Shown: positions 17,940 through 27,888, counted from the first letter of the stretch. The stretch is 64,000 nucleotides of DNA from Bradyrhizobium rifense (GCF_008123425.1 NZ_VSSS01000050.1:62001-126000); one strand, 5' to 3'. A program made the numbers and translations. The notes: a model not told the origin generated them from the sequence alone.

Positions 17940-18171
17940 AGCCTGCAGCGGCTGGCGTTTTATCCGGGAAACTCCTGGTAACCATGATCGACTAGGATTG
18001 CGGCGTTTTCGCCTTAATCCGGGCGGAATGCCTGCCTATCCGATAGGTTAACAATCGTTTTTCGGTTACACCGACGTGGTCGCATGGCAGGCACCACGGT
18101 TACATTTCGCGCCCGTGACGGGGATCATGGGCTGGCGGGCACCGCATCACAGGGCGTCAGGTCTTAAATTC

Positions 18172-19059
18172 ATGTCGGCACAGCGTATGACGCGCGGATA
18201 TCTCTTGGTTTCACCGCGAGCCCGTGGGCTGCTTCAGGCCGCGACCCTCTTCGTGCTCGCGTTGCCGCTGGCCGGCTGCGGCACCGGCTCGCTCTGGGAC
18301 AAGTTCATCGCCAAGGACGATACCTTCGTCGAGGAGCCTGCCGACAAGATCTACAATGAGGGCTTGTACCTCATGAACGAAAAGAAGGACATGAAGGCGG
18401 CGAACAAGAAGTTCGAAGAGGTCGACCGCCAGCATCCCTATTCCGACTGGGCGCGCAAATCGCTGCTGATGTCAGCCTACGCGTCCTACCAGGGCGGCGA
18501 CTATGACAGCTGCATCGGCGCTGCCACCCGCTACGTCACCCTGCATCCCGGCAGCCCGGACGCCGCTTACGCGCAATATCTGATCGCCGCCTCGCATTAC
18601 GACCAGATTCCGGACATCAACCGTGACCAGGGCCGCACCGAGAAGGCGATCGCCTCGCTGGAAGAGGTGGTGCGCAAATATCCGACGTCCGAATATGCGA
18701 CCTCCGCCAAGGCCAAGATCGAGGGCGCGCGCGACCAGCTTGCCGGCAAGGAAATGAATGTCGGCCGCTATTACATGCAGAAGCGCGACTACACGGCCGC
18801 GATCAACCGCTACAAGGCCGTGGTGACGCAGTACCAGACCACGCGCCATGTCGAGGAGGCGCTCTACCGTCTTACCGAGTCCTACATGGCGATCGGCATC
18901 GTCGGCGAAGCCCAGACCGCCGCCGCCGTGCTCGGGCATAATTTTCCCGACAGCCGGTGGTACAAGGACGCCTATAATCTTGTAAAATCCGGCGGTCTCG
19001 AGCCGAGCGAGAATCAGGGGTCCTGGATCAGCCGGACCTTCAAGGGGATAGGCCTCTAG
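18172..19059 (+). CDS. bamD: Outer membrane assembly lipoprotein BamD
   Basis: BamD is the TPR lipoprotein of the BAM complex that inserts beta-barrel proteins into the outer membrane. The 295-residue product has a signal peptide with lipobox LAGCGTG (Cys near residue 37), then TPR-like helices (YNEGLYLMNEKKDMKAANK, FEEVDRQHPYSDWARKSL, YPTSEYATSAKAKI, GRYYMQKRDYTAAINRYK). These match the BamD/ComL pattern. The ATG at 18172 gives a sensible signal sequence. Earlier in-frame starts exist in the 232-base gap after lpxC but have no support. recN follows after 24 bases. Confidence 0.94.
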   Translation: MSAQRMTRGYLLVSPRARGLLQAATLFVLALPLAGCGTGSLWDKFIAKDDTFVEEPADKIYNEGLYLMNEKKDMKAANKKFEEVDRQHPYSDWARKSLLMSAYASYQGGDYDSCIGAATRYVTLHPGSPDAAYAQYLIAASHYDQIPDINRDQGRTEKAIASLEEVVRKYPTSEYATSAKAKIEGARDQLAGKEMNVGRYYMQKRDYTAAINRYKAVVTQYQTTRHVEEALYRLTESYMAIGIVGEAQTAAAVLGHNFPDSRWYKDAYNLVKSGGLEPSENQGSWISRTFKGIGL

Positions 19060-19083
19060 GTCTCGGCTAGGAAATCTGGTTCC

Positions 19084-20754
19084 ATGCTGGCGCGTCTGTC
19101 GATCCGTGACATCGTCCTGATCGAACGGCTCGATATCGAATTCGCCACCGGACTTGCGGTTTTGACCGGCGAGACCGGTGCGGGCAAATCCATCCTGCTC
19201 GATGCCTTTGCACTGGCGCTCGGTGGCCGCGGCGACGCCGGCCTCGTGCGCCATGGCGCGGAGCAGGGGCAGGTCACGGCCGTCTTCGATATCCCCAAAA
19301 ATCACCCCGCAACGAAAATCCTCGCCGAGAACGGGCTAGACGACACCGGCGAGATGATCTTGCGGCGGGTGCAGTTCGCCGACGGCCGCACCCGCGCCTT
19401 CATCAACGACCAGGCGATCAGCGTGCAGACGCTGAAGGCCGTCGGCGCCGCGCTGGTCGAGATCCACGGCCAGCATGACGAGCGCGCGCTGGTCGATGCC
19501 GCCACCCATCGCCGCCTGCTCGATGCCTTTGCGGGCCTCGAAAAGGACGTCGCAGCCGTCGAAGCGCTCTGGGACGCGCGCCGCACCGCCAACACCGAGC
19601 TGGAAGAGCATCGCGCCGGCATGGAGCGCGCCGCGCGCGAGGCCGACTATCTGCGCCACGCCTCCGACGAACTGAAGCAGCTCGCGCCGAAGGACGGTGA
19701 GGAAACCTCGCTCGCCTCGCGCCGCACCACCATGATGCAGGGCGAGAAGATCGCCTCCGATCTGCGCGAGGCGCAGGAGGTCGTCGGCGGCCACAATTCG
19801 CCGGTTGCCGCGCTGTCGGCCGCCGTGCGCCGGCTGGAGCGCCGCGGCGTCAACTCGCCGGCGCTGGTCGAGCCCGCAGTGAGAGCAATCGATATCGCGA
19901 TCAACGCGCTGGAGGAGGCCGACCAGCACCTCCAGGCCGCGCTCGCCGCAACCGATTTCGACCCGGCCGAGCTCGAACGCATCGAGGAGCGGCTGTTCGC
20001 TTTGCGCGCCGCCTCGCGCAAATATTCGACGCCGGTCGATGGCCTGGCGGCGCTTGCCGCCAAATACGCCGCCGACGTCGTGCTGATCGATGCCGGCGCC
20101 TCGCGCTTGAAGAGGCTGGAGCAGGCTGCGATCGAAGCCGATGCACGCTATGCGGCGGCGGCGAAAAAGCTCTCGGCAGCGCGGCAGAAATCGGCCGAGA
20201 AGCTCAACAAGGCCGTCAATGCCGAGCTCGCCCCGCTCAAGCTCGAGCGCGCGAAATTCATGACGCAAGTCACGACCGACGAGGCCGCGCCCGGGCCGCA
20301 AGGCTTCGATCGCGTCGAGTTCTGGGTGCAGACCAATCCGGGCACCAAGGCCGGGCCGATGATGAAGGTCGCCTCCGGTGGCGAGCTCTCGCGCTTCCTC
20401 CTGGCGCTCAAGGTCGTGCTGTCCGACCGCGGTTCGGCGCCGACGCTCGTCTTCGACGAAATCGACACCGGCGTCGGCGGCGCGGTCGCGGACGCCATCG
20501 GTGCGCGGCTGGCGCGGCTTGCTGGCAAGGTTCAGGTCATGGCCGTGACCCATGCCCCGCAGGTTGCCGCGCGCGCCGACCAGCATCTCTTGATCTCCAA
20601 GGATGCGCTGGACAAGGGCAAGCGCGTCGCCACCCGCGTCAACGCGCTCGCCGCCGACCACCGCCGCGAGGAAATCGCCCGCATGCTCGCCGGGGCCGAG
20701 ATCACGGCCGAGGCGAGGGCGGCCGCGGACAGGCTGCTCAAGGCGGCGAGTTAG
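19084..20754 (+). CDS. recN: DNA repair protein RecN
   Basis: RecN is an SMC-like ATPase that acts at DNA double-strand breaks. The 556-residue protein has the Walker A motif GETGAGKSILLDA near residue 32, the Q-loop segment VEIHGQHDERALVD, a central coiled-coil region (about 160-370), the signature SGGELSRFLLALKVV, Walker B TLVFDEIDTGVGG and the H-loop VTHAPQVAA. All ABC/SMC elements are intact. No LexA-type operator is evident in the 24-base gap from bamD, so it is probably co-transcribed with it. Gene order bamD-recN-ligA is common in alphaproteobacteria. Confidence 0.97.
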   Translation: MLARLSIRDIVLIERLDIEFATGLAVLTGETGAGKSILLDAFALALGGRGDAGLVRHGAEQGQVTAVFDIPKNHPATKILAENGLDDTGEMILRRVQFADGRTRAFINDQAISVQTLKAVGAALVEIHGQHDERALVDAATHRRLLDAFAGLEKDVAAVEALWDARRTANTELEEHRAGMERAAREADYLRHASDELKQLAPKDGEETSLASRRTTMMQGEKIASDLREAQEVVGGHNSPVAALSAAVRRLERRGVNSPALVEPAVRAIDIAINALEEADQHLQAALAATDFDPAELERIEERLFALRAASRKYSTPVDGLAALAAKYAADVVLIDAGASRLKRLEQAAIEADARYAAAAKKLSAARQKSAEKLNKAVNAELAPLKLERAKFMTQVTTDEAAPGPQGFDRVEFWVQTNPGTKAGPMMKVASGGELSRFLLALKVVLSDRGSAPTLVFDEIDTGVGGAVADAIGARLARLAGKVQVMAVTHAPQVAARADQHLLISKDALDKGKRVATRVNALAADHRREEIARMLAGAEITAEARAAADRLLKAAS

Positions 20755-20843
20755 GCTTCGTGTCCCGGACGCGCGTAGCCGAGCCGGGGCACAAGACTTT
20801 TACCGCCTTTACCCTCCCGCCCGCTCCGTCGTATCCAAGCACC

Positions 20844-22991
20844 ATGGCAAGAGCAGCAAAATCCAAAACGCTTCGTGACGTTGCCGACCTCACCAAGGCG
20901 CAGGCCAAGGTCGAGCACATGCGGCTGTCGCTCGAGATCGAGGGGCACAACGAACGCTACTATCAGGACGACGCGCCCACCGTCACCGACGCCGAGTATG
21001 ACGCCCTGCGTCACCGCCTCGATGCGATCGAAAAACGCTTTCCGGAATTCGTCAGTGGCGATTCGCCCTCACAGAAGGTCGGCGCAGCGCCATCGGGGCG
21101 TTTCAGGAAGGTGCGCCACTCCGTTCCGATGTTGTCGCTCGACAATGCCTTTGCCGAGGAAGACGTGCGCGACTTCGTCGGCCGCATCGTGCGCTTCCTG
21201 AAGCTCGACGACGACAAGATCAATTTCTCCGCCGAGCCGAAGATCGACGGCCTGTCGATGTCGCTGCGCTATGAGGGCGGCGAGCTCGTCACGGCGGCGA
21301 CGCGTGGCGACGGCGCGGAGGGCGAGGACGTCACCGCGAACATCCGCACGCTCGAAGATGTCCCGCAGAAGCTGAAAGGGCGCAACGTCCCTGACGTCTG
21401 CGAGGTGCGCGGCGAGGTCTACATGACCAAGAAGGCCTTCCTCGCGCTGAACGAGCGGCAGAAGGCGGCCGGCGACACCATCTTCGCCAATCCGCGCAAT
21501 TCGGCCGCAGGCTCGTTGCGACAGAAGGATCCGACCATCACCGCATCACGCCCACTCGGCTTCTTTGCGTACGCCTGGGGCGAGATGAGCGCGATGCCAG
21601 AGGATACGCAGACCGATATGATCCACTGGTTCGAGCGCTGCGGCTTCAGGACCAATCCGCTGACCAAGCTGTGTCACTCCGTCGAGGAGCTGATCACGTT
21701 CCACCAGAGCATCGAGGAAGAGCGCGCAAAGCTCGATTACGACATCGACGGCGTTGTTTACAAGGTCGATCGCCTCGACTGGCAGGAGCGGCTCGGTTTC
21801 GTTTCGCGCACGCCGCGCTGGGGCATTGCACACAAGTTTCCGGCCGAACGCGCCATGACGGTGCTGCGCGACATCGAGATTCAGGTCGGCCGCACCGGCT
21901 CGTTCACGCCGGTCGGCAAGCTCGAGCCGATCGGTGTCGGCGGCGTGATCGTGCAGAATGTCACGCTGCACAACGAGGACTACATCAAGGGCATCGGCAA
22001 CAAGGGCGAGGTGCTGCGCGAGGGGCGTGACATCCGGATCGGCGACACCGTCGTGATCCAGCGCGCCGGCGACGTCATCCCTCAGGTGGTTGACGTCGTT
22101 CCCGACAAGCGTCCGAAGGGCGCGAAGGAGTTTCACCTCCCGAAGAAGTGTCCGTGCCCGCTGCACACCGACGTCGTGCGTGGAGAGACGGCGGCGGGCG
22201 AGGAGGAGTCGCGATCGCGCTGCACCGGCGAATTCGCCTGCCCCTATCAGAAGATCGAGCACTTAAAACTGTTCGTGTCGCGACGCGCTTTCGACATCGA
22301 CGGTCTCGGCGAGAAGCAGCTGCAGTATTTCTTCGACGAGGGATGGGTGAAAGAACCCTCCGACATCTTCACGCTTGAGAAGCGCAACGCAAAGCTCAAG
22401 CTCGAGGAGATCGAGGGCTACGGCGCGACCTCGGTGCGCAATCTGTTCGCCGCCATCGAGAGCCGGCGCAAAATCGTGCTGGAGCGCTTCGTCTATGCGC
22501 TCGGCATGCGCCATGTCGGTGAGACCACGGCGCTCGCACTGGCACGCGGCTACGGCTCCTGGGATGCCTTCCACGACGCCTGCCTCAAGGTCGCCAAGGG
22601 CGACGAGGAGGCGATGGCGGAGATGGACGCGCTCGACCAGATCGGCGAAACCGTGATCAAGAGCATCGCCGATTATTTCGGCGAGAGCCACAATCGCGGC
22701 ATTGTCGAGCGGCTTACCAAGGAGGTCGAGATCGTCGACGCCGAGAAGCCGAAGAGCAACTCCGCCGTCGCCGGCAAGACGGTGGTGTTCACGGGATCGC
22801 TGGAGAAGATGACGCGCGACGAAGCCAAGGCGACCGCGGAGCGATTGGGCGCCAAGGTCTCGGGCTCGGTGTCGAAGAAGACTGATCTCGTCGTCGCCGG
22901 CCCCGGTGCGGGCTCGAAGCTCGCGGAAGCCACCAAGCATGGCGTCAAGGTACTGACCGAGGACGAGTGGCTGGCGCTGATCGGGGAGTGA
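20844..22991 (+). CDS. ligA: NAD-dependent DNA ligase LigA
   Basis: LigA seals nicks during replication and repair using NAD. The 715-residue protein has the Ia domain (HNERYYQDDAPTVTDAEYD), the adenylation motif EPKIDGLSMSL with nucleophile Lys133, an OB fold (VQNVTLHNEDYI, GDTVVIQRAGDVIP), a zinc finger with Cys ligands (CPCPLH, CTGEFACPYQ), helix-hairpin-helix repeats, and a C-terminal BRCT domain (VVFTGSLEKMTRDEAKA). The ATG at 20844 (MARAAKSKTLRDVADL) matches the family start. The 89-base gap after recN contains an imperfect GC-rich hairpin (TGTCCCGGACGCGC...). Confidence 0.97.
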   Translation: MARAAKSKTLRDVADLTKAQAKVEHMRLSLEIEGHNERYYQDDAPTVTDAEYDALRHRLDAIEKRFPEFVSGDSPSQKVGAAPSGRFRKVRHSVPMLSLDNAFAEEDVRDFVGRIVRFLKLDDDKINFSAEPKIDGLSMSLRYEGGELVTAATRGDGAEGEDVTANIRTLEDVPQKLKGRNVPDVCEVRGEVYMTKKAFLALNERQKAAGDTIFANPRNSAAGSLRQKDPTITASRPLGFFAYAWGEMSAMPEDTQTDMIHWFERCGFRTNPLTKLCHSVEELITFHQSIEEERAKLDYDIDGVVYKVDRLDWQERLGFVSRTPRWGIAHKFPAERAMTVLRDIEIQVGRTGSFTPVGKLEPIGVGGVIVQNVTLHNEDYIKGIGNKGEVLREGRDIRIGDTVVIQRAGDVIPQVVDVVPDKRPKGAKEFHLPKKCPCPLHTDVVRGETAAGEEESRSRCTGEFACPYQKIEHLKLFVSRRAFDIDGLGEKQLQYFFDEGWVKEPSDIFTLEKRNAKLKLEEIEGYGATSVRNLFAAIESRRKIVLERFVYALGMRHVGETTALALARGYGSWDAFHDACLKVAKGDEEAMAEMDALDQIGETVIKSIADYFGESHNRGIVERLTKEVEIVDAEKPKSNSAVAGKTVVFTGSLEKMTRDEAKATAERLGAKVSGSVSKKTDLVVAGPGAGSKLAEATKHGVKVLTEDEWLALIGE

Positions 22992-23000
22992 CTCTTCTCC

Positions 23001-23078
23001 GTCATTGCGAGCGAAGCGAAGCAATCCAGAATCTTTCCGCGGTGACGGTCTGGATTGCTTCGCTGCACTCGCAATGAC
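23001..23078. repeat. Interspersed palindromic repeat, copy 2
   Basis: The inverted repeat runs from GTCATTGCGAGCGAAGCGAA to GCTTCGCTGCACTCGCAATG and on to AC at 23078. Its arms match copy 1 at 7387-7470. It lies in the 108-base gap between the convergent ligA and MFS genes and may act as a bidirectional transcript end. Confidence 0.85.
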
Positions 23079-23099
23079 GGAGAGAAGGCGTGCCGTCCC

Positions 23100-24380
23100 T
23101 CACATCATTCCCGTCTCTTCCTCTTCCGCCTGTTCGATCAATTCCTCACTCACCACCATTTCTCGGCGAGGGACGATGAAGAGCATTGTCGAGGCGCAGA
23201 GCAGCGAGACCGCAAGCACGGCCGAGGTCAGCGGCAGCGTCGTTGCCGAGTGGCCGCCGAGATAGGCGCCGAATTGCGACATCAGCGCGCCGATCCCCTG
23301 CTGGAGAAAGCCCATCGCGCCTGACGCGGTGCCGGCGGCCTCGGGACGGATGCTGATGGCGCCGGCGGCGGAATTCGCCATCACGAAGGCATTGCCGACC
23401 ATCACGATCATCTGCGTGCCGAACAGCCAGGCCGGCGCCTCGTTCCAGCCGGTAAAGCTCCAGAGCAGGTTCAACAGGCTGCCGCAGAGTTGCAGGCCGA
23501 GTCCGAACCAGATCAGCTTTTCCAGCGAGTGCCGCGGCGCAAAGCGCACGCAGAGCAGATTGCCGATGAGATACGCAAATCCGGTCGTTGCGAACCACGC
23601 GCCATATTCGGCGCTGGTCCGCCCCATTTGCGTCACGACGATGTAGGGGCCGCCGCCGGCGAAGGTGAAGATGATCTGGGACGCCAGCACCTGGCACATC
23701 ACATAGCCGATGAAGGCCCGGCTCTTGATCAGGGTGCCGACATCGCTGCGAAAGCCGCCGCTGCCGACCGCGCGGTCGCGGCGTGTCTCCGGCAGCGCGA
23801 TCGCGATGCCGATTGCGACCGCGATCGCGGCGACGGTGACGGCGTAGAAGATCGCGCGCCAACCAAATGCGGTCTCGATCAGGCCGCCGGTGAGCGGTGA
23901 GACCATCTGGCCGATCATCAGGGCGGCGACCACGAGACTGATCATGGAGGCGACGCGGTCGCGCGCGTAGATATCGCGGATGATGGCGCGGCTCACCACC
24001 ATGCCGGAAGCGCCGCCGAGCGCCTGGAAGAAACGTGCTGCAATCAGCTGCGGCAGGGTTTCGGCAAAAATGCAGGCGACGCTCGCCGCGACCATCAGCG
24101 CGAGGCCGCCAAGCAGCACCGGGCGCCGGCCGAACTTGTCCGACAGCGGCCCCATGATCAGCTGCGACAGCGCGATGCCAACCATGTAGAGCGACACCGT
24201 CATCTGCGCGATCGAGATGTCGCGGCCGAAATTCGTCGCCAGCACGGGCAACGCCGGAACCAGGATGTAGAGCGAGATCGGCGCGATCCCGGTCATGACG
24301 ACCAGCAGCAGCAACACCACGCGCGACGTCGCGAGGTTGGTCGTCGCCGTTCCCGGCGGCTTGCTGATCATGCCGTGCAT
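23100..24380 (-). CDS. Bcr/CflA-type multidrug efflux MFS transporter
   Basis: This is a 12-helix major facilitator of about 426 residues, likely a proton-driven drug exporter in the inner membrane. Loop 2-3 carries the MFS signature GPLSDKFGRRPVLLGG, and the order of helices with LYILVPALPVLATNF near the N-terminus and RAIIRDIYARDR in loop 4-5 is typical of the Bcr/CflA (DHA1) family. I placed the start at 24380 (MHGMISKPPG), with GGAAG upstream; starts at 24428 or 24371 are possible. The substrate cannot be read from sequence. It stands alone, convergent with ligA. Confidence 0.88.
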   Translation of the reverse strand: MHGMISKPPGTATTNLATSRVVLLLLVVMTGIAPISLYILVPALPVLATNFGRDISIAQMTVSLYMVGIALSQLIMGPLSDKFGRRPVLLGGLALMVAASVACIFAETLPQLIAARFFQALGGASGMVVSRAIIRDIYARDRVASMISLVVAALMIGQMVSPLTGGLIETAFGWRAIFYAVTVAAIAVAIGIAIALPETRRDRAVGSGGFRSDVGTLIKSRAFIGYVMCQVLASQIIFTFAGGGPYIVVTQMGRTSAEYGAWFATTGFAYLIGNLLCVRFAPRHSLEKLIWFGLGLQLCGSLLNLLWSFTGWNEAPAWLFGTQMIVMVGNAFVMANSAAGAISIRPEAAGTASGAMGFLQQGIGALMSQFGAYLGGHSATTLPLTSAVLAVSLLCASTMLFIVPRREMVVSEELIEQAEEEETGMM

Positions 24381-24599
24381 GCGTGTCCGTCTTCCGAATT
24401 CGAATCGGACTGTAGCGCGCTCGCACAAGACGGATATCGGCGTTTGGGAATGCGGCTATACCGATTCCGGGACTGTTATCATGACAGTGTGCAGGAGGCC
24501 GTTGTTTTACGGGCAAACTGCGTCAGGAGCGTGCAAAGCCTGTCGTGATTGCGGGCGAAAGCGGCCTAGCCTTGCGCAAACCGCGTAGCGCCATGCGCG

Positions 24600-26426
24600 C
24601 TACGTCAGCTCCGCCGTCGCCTGATCAAGCCACGCTTTCGTTGCTTCATCCAGCGCCGGTCCCACCTCGGCGCGGACGCGCGCGTGGTAGGCGTTGAGCC
24701 AGGCGAGCTCTTCCTTGCTCAGCATCGCGGCGTCGATGAGCCGGCGATCGATCGGCGCCAGCGTCAGCGTCTCGAACGCATTCATCGATTTCTCGGCACC
24801 CTTGATGTCGGCGGCAACCACCAGCTCGAGGTTCTCGATGCGGATGCCGAAACCGTCGGTCTTGTAATAGCCCGGCTCGTTGGAGAGGATCATGCCGCGC
24901 TTCAGCGGCGTGGTGCCGAGTTTCGAGATCCGCGCCGGGCCTTCGTGCACACTGAGATAGCTGCCGACCCCGTGGCCTGTGCCATGCTCGAAATCGATGC
25001 CGGCGGCCCAGAGATATTGCCGCGCCAGCGTGTCGAGCTGCGCGCCGGTGGTGCCGTCGGGGAAAATCGCGCGTGCGATCGCGATATGGCCGCGCAGCAC
25101 GCGGGTGAAGCGGTCGCGCATCTCCTCGGTGGGCTCGCCCACCGCCATGGTGCGGGTGACGTCGGTGGTGCCGTCTTCGTATTGCGCGCCAGAATCGATC
25201 AGCAGCAGGTCGCCGGGCGCGATCCGCCGGTTGCTCTTGCGGGTGACGCGGTAGTGCACGATGGCGCCGTTCGGACCGGTGCCGGAAATGGTCGGGAATG
25301 ACACGTCCTTCAACGCGCCGGTGTCGCGGCGGAACGTCTCCAGCGCTTCGACCGCGTCGATCTCTGTGAGCTTGCCGCTTCCCGCCTCGCGATCGATGAA
25401 GGCGAGGAAACGCGCCAGTGCGATTGCGTCACGGCGGTGCGCCGTCTGCGTGCCCTTGATCTCGGTCGCGTTCTTCACCGCCTTGAGCAGCGCGATCGGA
25501 TCACTGCCGCGCACCGGCTTGCCGCCGCCGTTCGCGATCAACCGGCTCAGCGCGTCGGCCGCGGTGGCGCTGTCGAGCGCAATCGCCGCGCCGCTCTTGG
25601 CGAGCGCCATCAGCGTCGGCGTCAGCGCATCGGGCTCGCGCACATCGGCCGACTGCTCGAGATGGTCGCGCGAGAGGTTGGAGAGCTTGCGCTGGTCGAT
25701 GAACACGATCGGCCGGCCGACCTTTGGCACCAGTGCGTAAGACAGCGGCAGCGGCGTATGCGCGACGTCGGCGCCGCGGATGTTGAAGGTCCAGGCGACC
25801 GCGTGGCTATCCGACAGCACCAGCGCGTCGGCGCCCAGCTTGTCAATCTCGCCCTTGATCTGAGCGACCTTCTCGGCCTCGGCGACGCCGGCATATTGCA
25901 GGCCGTGGATCGCGACCGGCGCGACTGGGGGCTGCGGCCGGTCCTGCCAGACCGCGTCGACCGGATTGCTGTCGACCGCCACCAGTTCGGCGCCGGCCTT
26001 GGCGCAGGCAGCCGAGAGGCGCTCGGCTGCCGCAAAAGTGTGCAGCCACGGATCAAATCCTAGGCGATCGCCGGATTTGAGGTGTGCCGAGACCCAGCTC
26101 TCCGGCGGCGGATCGATCAGCGACTCCACCGCGCACGCCTTGGCATCGACCTGCTTGGCGGCCTGGATTGTGTAGCGGCCGTCGACGAACAATGCAGCTT
26201 CCTGGGTCAGCACCACCGCGAGCCCGGCCGAGCCGGTAAAGCCGGTCAGCCAGGCGAGCCGCTCTTCGGAGGGCGCGACATACTCATTCTGCTGCTGATC
26301 GGCGCGCGGAATGACGAAGCCGGTCAACTTGCGGCGGGCGAGTTCTTCACGGAGAGCAGCGAGCCGCGCCGTCAATGCGACGCCGGCCTCGGGCTCCTCG
26401 AATGTCTGGAAGTGCGCTTCGAACAT
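24600..26426 (-). CDS. pepP: Xaa-Pro aminopeptidase (aminopeptidase P, M24B)
   Basis: A 608-residue M24-family metalloaminopeptidase that removes N-terminal residues before proline. It has the three-domain layout of the long eukaryote-like aminopeptidase P: two creatinase N-terminal domains (about 1-305), then the pita-bread catalytic domain. Metal and active-site segments are LLIDSGAQYEDGTTDVTRT (two Asp ligands), GTGHGVGSYLSVHEGP (His), SNEPGYY (Glu) and IRIENLELV (Glu). No signal peptide is seen, so it is cytoplasmic. It is a single gene. Confidence 0.94.
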   Translation of the reverse strand: MFEAHFQTFEEPEAGVALTARLAALREELARRKLTGFVIPRADQQQNEYVAPSEERLAWLTGFTGSAGLAVVLTQEAALFVDGRYTIQAAKQVDAKACAVESLIDPPPESWVSAHLKSGDRLGFDPWLHTFAAAERLSAACAKAGAELVAVDSNPVDAVWQDRPQPPVAPVAIHGLQYAGVAEAEKVAQIKGEIDKLGADALVLSDSHAVAWTFNIRGADVAHTPLPLSYALVPKVGRPIVFIDQRKLSNLSRDHLEQSADVREPDALTPTLMALAKSGAAIALDSATAADALSRLIANGGGKPVRGSDPIALLKAVKNATEIKGTQTAHRRDAIALARFLAFIDREAGSGKLTEIDAVEALETFRRDTGALKDVSFPTISGTGPNGAIVHYRVTRKSNRRIAPGDLLLIDSGAQYEDGTTDVTRTMAVGEPTEEMRDRFTRVLRGHIAIARAIFPDGTTGAQLDTLARQYLWAAGIDFEHGTGHGVGSYLSVHEGPARISKLGTTPLKRGMILSNEPGYYKTDGFGIRIENLELVVAADIKGAEKSMNAFETLTLAPIDRRLIDAAMLSKEELAWLNAYHARVRAEVGPALDEATKAWLDQATAELT

Positions 26427-26611
26427 GGCTCAGTTTAGGATCATGGAGATCAGTCCGCAATGTAGACGCATTTGGCGTTTCATCTGGCATGGACTGTGCT
26501 TGAAATAGTTCCATTCGAATTGAGTGGAGTAAAGGATGCAGCTGTTGCGCTTCGTCCGGATAACAGGGAAATTCGAGCAAGTGGTTCATCTCAACGGCGA
26601 GGGGACACACG

Positions 26612-26785
26612 ATGCCAGCATTCACCTTTGAGAAGATTTCGCCGCCGGTGCGCGGCGCGCCCGCAGCAACGACACCGAAGAAGCCGCGCGGGCTCATCAG
26701 CCAGATGATGGACCGCGTCGCCGAGCGTCGCGCGAGGCGGGCGTTGCGCCCAGCGAAGGGCTCTGGCGAGAAGCCGCTAAAGTAG
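26612..26785 (+). CDS. Small conserved basic protein, 57 residues
   Basis: A 57-codon frame starts with ATG at 26612, seven bases after AGGGG, and ends with TAG at 26783-26785. The product opens MPAFTFEKISPPVRG and has a basic helical C-terminal half (QMMDRVAERRARRALRPAKG). I have a memory of similar short proteins with the same MPAFTFEKISPPVR start across Bradyrhizobium and Rhodopseudomonas, which is the main reason to call it real. No function is known to me. The basic amphipathic helix could bind nucleic acid or membrane; that is speculation. The bases at 26427-26611 show no other gene. Confidence 0.6.
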   Translation: MPAFTFEKISPPVRGAPAATTPKKPRGLISQMMDRVAERRARRALRPAKGSGEKPLK

Positions 26786-26845
26786 CTTAGTCGACGATGC
26801 CGTGGGGTGGGCAAAGGCGCAACACGCCGTGCCCACCAGCTGCGC

Positions 26846-27733
26846 TCAACCGATCTTCCGCAGCAACAAACTGCTCCACCCCTCGATCCGCAGATGCCGC
26901 AATGGCACAAGGCCGCGCGCGCGGTAGGCGGCGATCACGGCGGGGGCCTGGTGGGTTAACAGGCCGGAGAGAATGACGCGGGCGCCGGGCGCAAGATGCC
27001 GGACCATCGGACCCGCCAACTGGCGTAACGGATTGGCAAGGATGTTGGCCAGCACCAGGTCGAACGGGCCGCTTTTGGCAAAGTCCGGCGCGGCGAAGCC
27101 GGTGGCCCGGATCACCCGCACATAATGGCCGGCTTCGTTCAGCGCAGCGTTCTCGGCCGCGACCCGCACTGAAGGCGGGTCGATGTCGGAGGCCAGCACC
27201 GCGCGGTGCAGCGCCTTGGCTGCCGCGATCCCCAGCACGCCGGTACCGGTGCCGAGGTCGAGCACGCGCTTCGGCCGCGCCTGTTTCAGGACATGGTCAA
27301 GCAGAAGTAAACAGCCACGCGTGGTGCCGTGATGGCCGGTTCCGAAGGCGAGCGCCGCCTCGATCTCGATGGCGAGCTTGTTTGGCGCCACGCGGTCACG
27401 GTCGTGGCTGCCGTGGACGACGAAGCGCCCGGCCGGGACCGGGACGAGATCTTCGAGGCTCGCCTTGACCCAGTCCTTGGCCTCGACCGTGTCGAAAGAA
27501 AGCGTCGCGGCGATGTCATTTCCTGCTGAAGTTGCAACGAGTTCGCGCAGCAATTCCTGATCCGGCGCCTCGGCGAAATGCAGCGTGACGTCCCATTCTC
27601 CATCCGGCCGTTCGAAGGCGGCGACGGCGGCATCGCCGTCGAAAAAGACCTCCGTGAGAACGTCGACGACACGCCTGGCGGCAGCCTCGTTGCCGATCGA
27701 AAAGCTGGCGCGATGGGTAGGCAAAGGCTGCAT
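26846..27733 (-). CDS. prmA: Ribosomal protein L11 methyltransferase PrmA
   Basis: PrmA trimethylates lysines and the N-terminus of ribosomal protein L11 using SAM. The 295-residue product has the N-terminal L11-recognition domain, the linker GTGHHGTTRGCL, and a class I methyltransferase domain with VLDLGTGTGVLGIAAAK (SAM motif I), SDIDPPSV (motif II) and DLVLANILANPL (the NxxxxP-type motif IV). This combination is specific for PrmA. It is a stand-alone gene, divergent from the pilin gene. Confidence 0.95.
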   Translation of the reverse strand: MQPLPTHRASFSIGNEAAARRVVDVLTEVFFDGDAAVAAFERPDGEWDVTLHFAEAPDQELLRELVATSAGNDIAATLSFDTVEAKDWVKASLEDLVPVPAGRFVVHGSHDRDRVAPNKLAIEIEAALAFGTGHHGTTRGCLLLLDHVLKQARPKRVLDLGTGTGVLGIAAAKALHRAVLASDIDPPSVRVAAENAALNEAGHYVRVIRATGFAAPDFAKSGPFDLVLANILANPLRQLAGPMVRHLAPGARVILSGLLTHQAPAVIAAYRARGLVPLRHLRIEGWSSLLLRKIG

Positions 27734-27888
27734 TCTAGGGTTCCGTCAGGTTCAATTTTTGGAGCTTTTGTTCCAATTTTCCTTATAACTTGCAATTCCC
27801 AGCTTAACCTGACCGTAGGTTGCAGGCCGTAGTTTCCCCGGATGTTGGACCCAACCAACACACCCTTGAATGGAAATGGAGGCGAGTC

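Noticed and set aside
24581..24604. Hairpin GTAGCGC/GCGCTAC after the aminopeptidase gene as an intrinsic terminator
   Set aside because: Stem is short and partly overlaps the stop codon, with no T-run on the minus strand.
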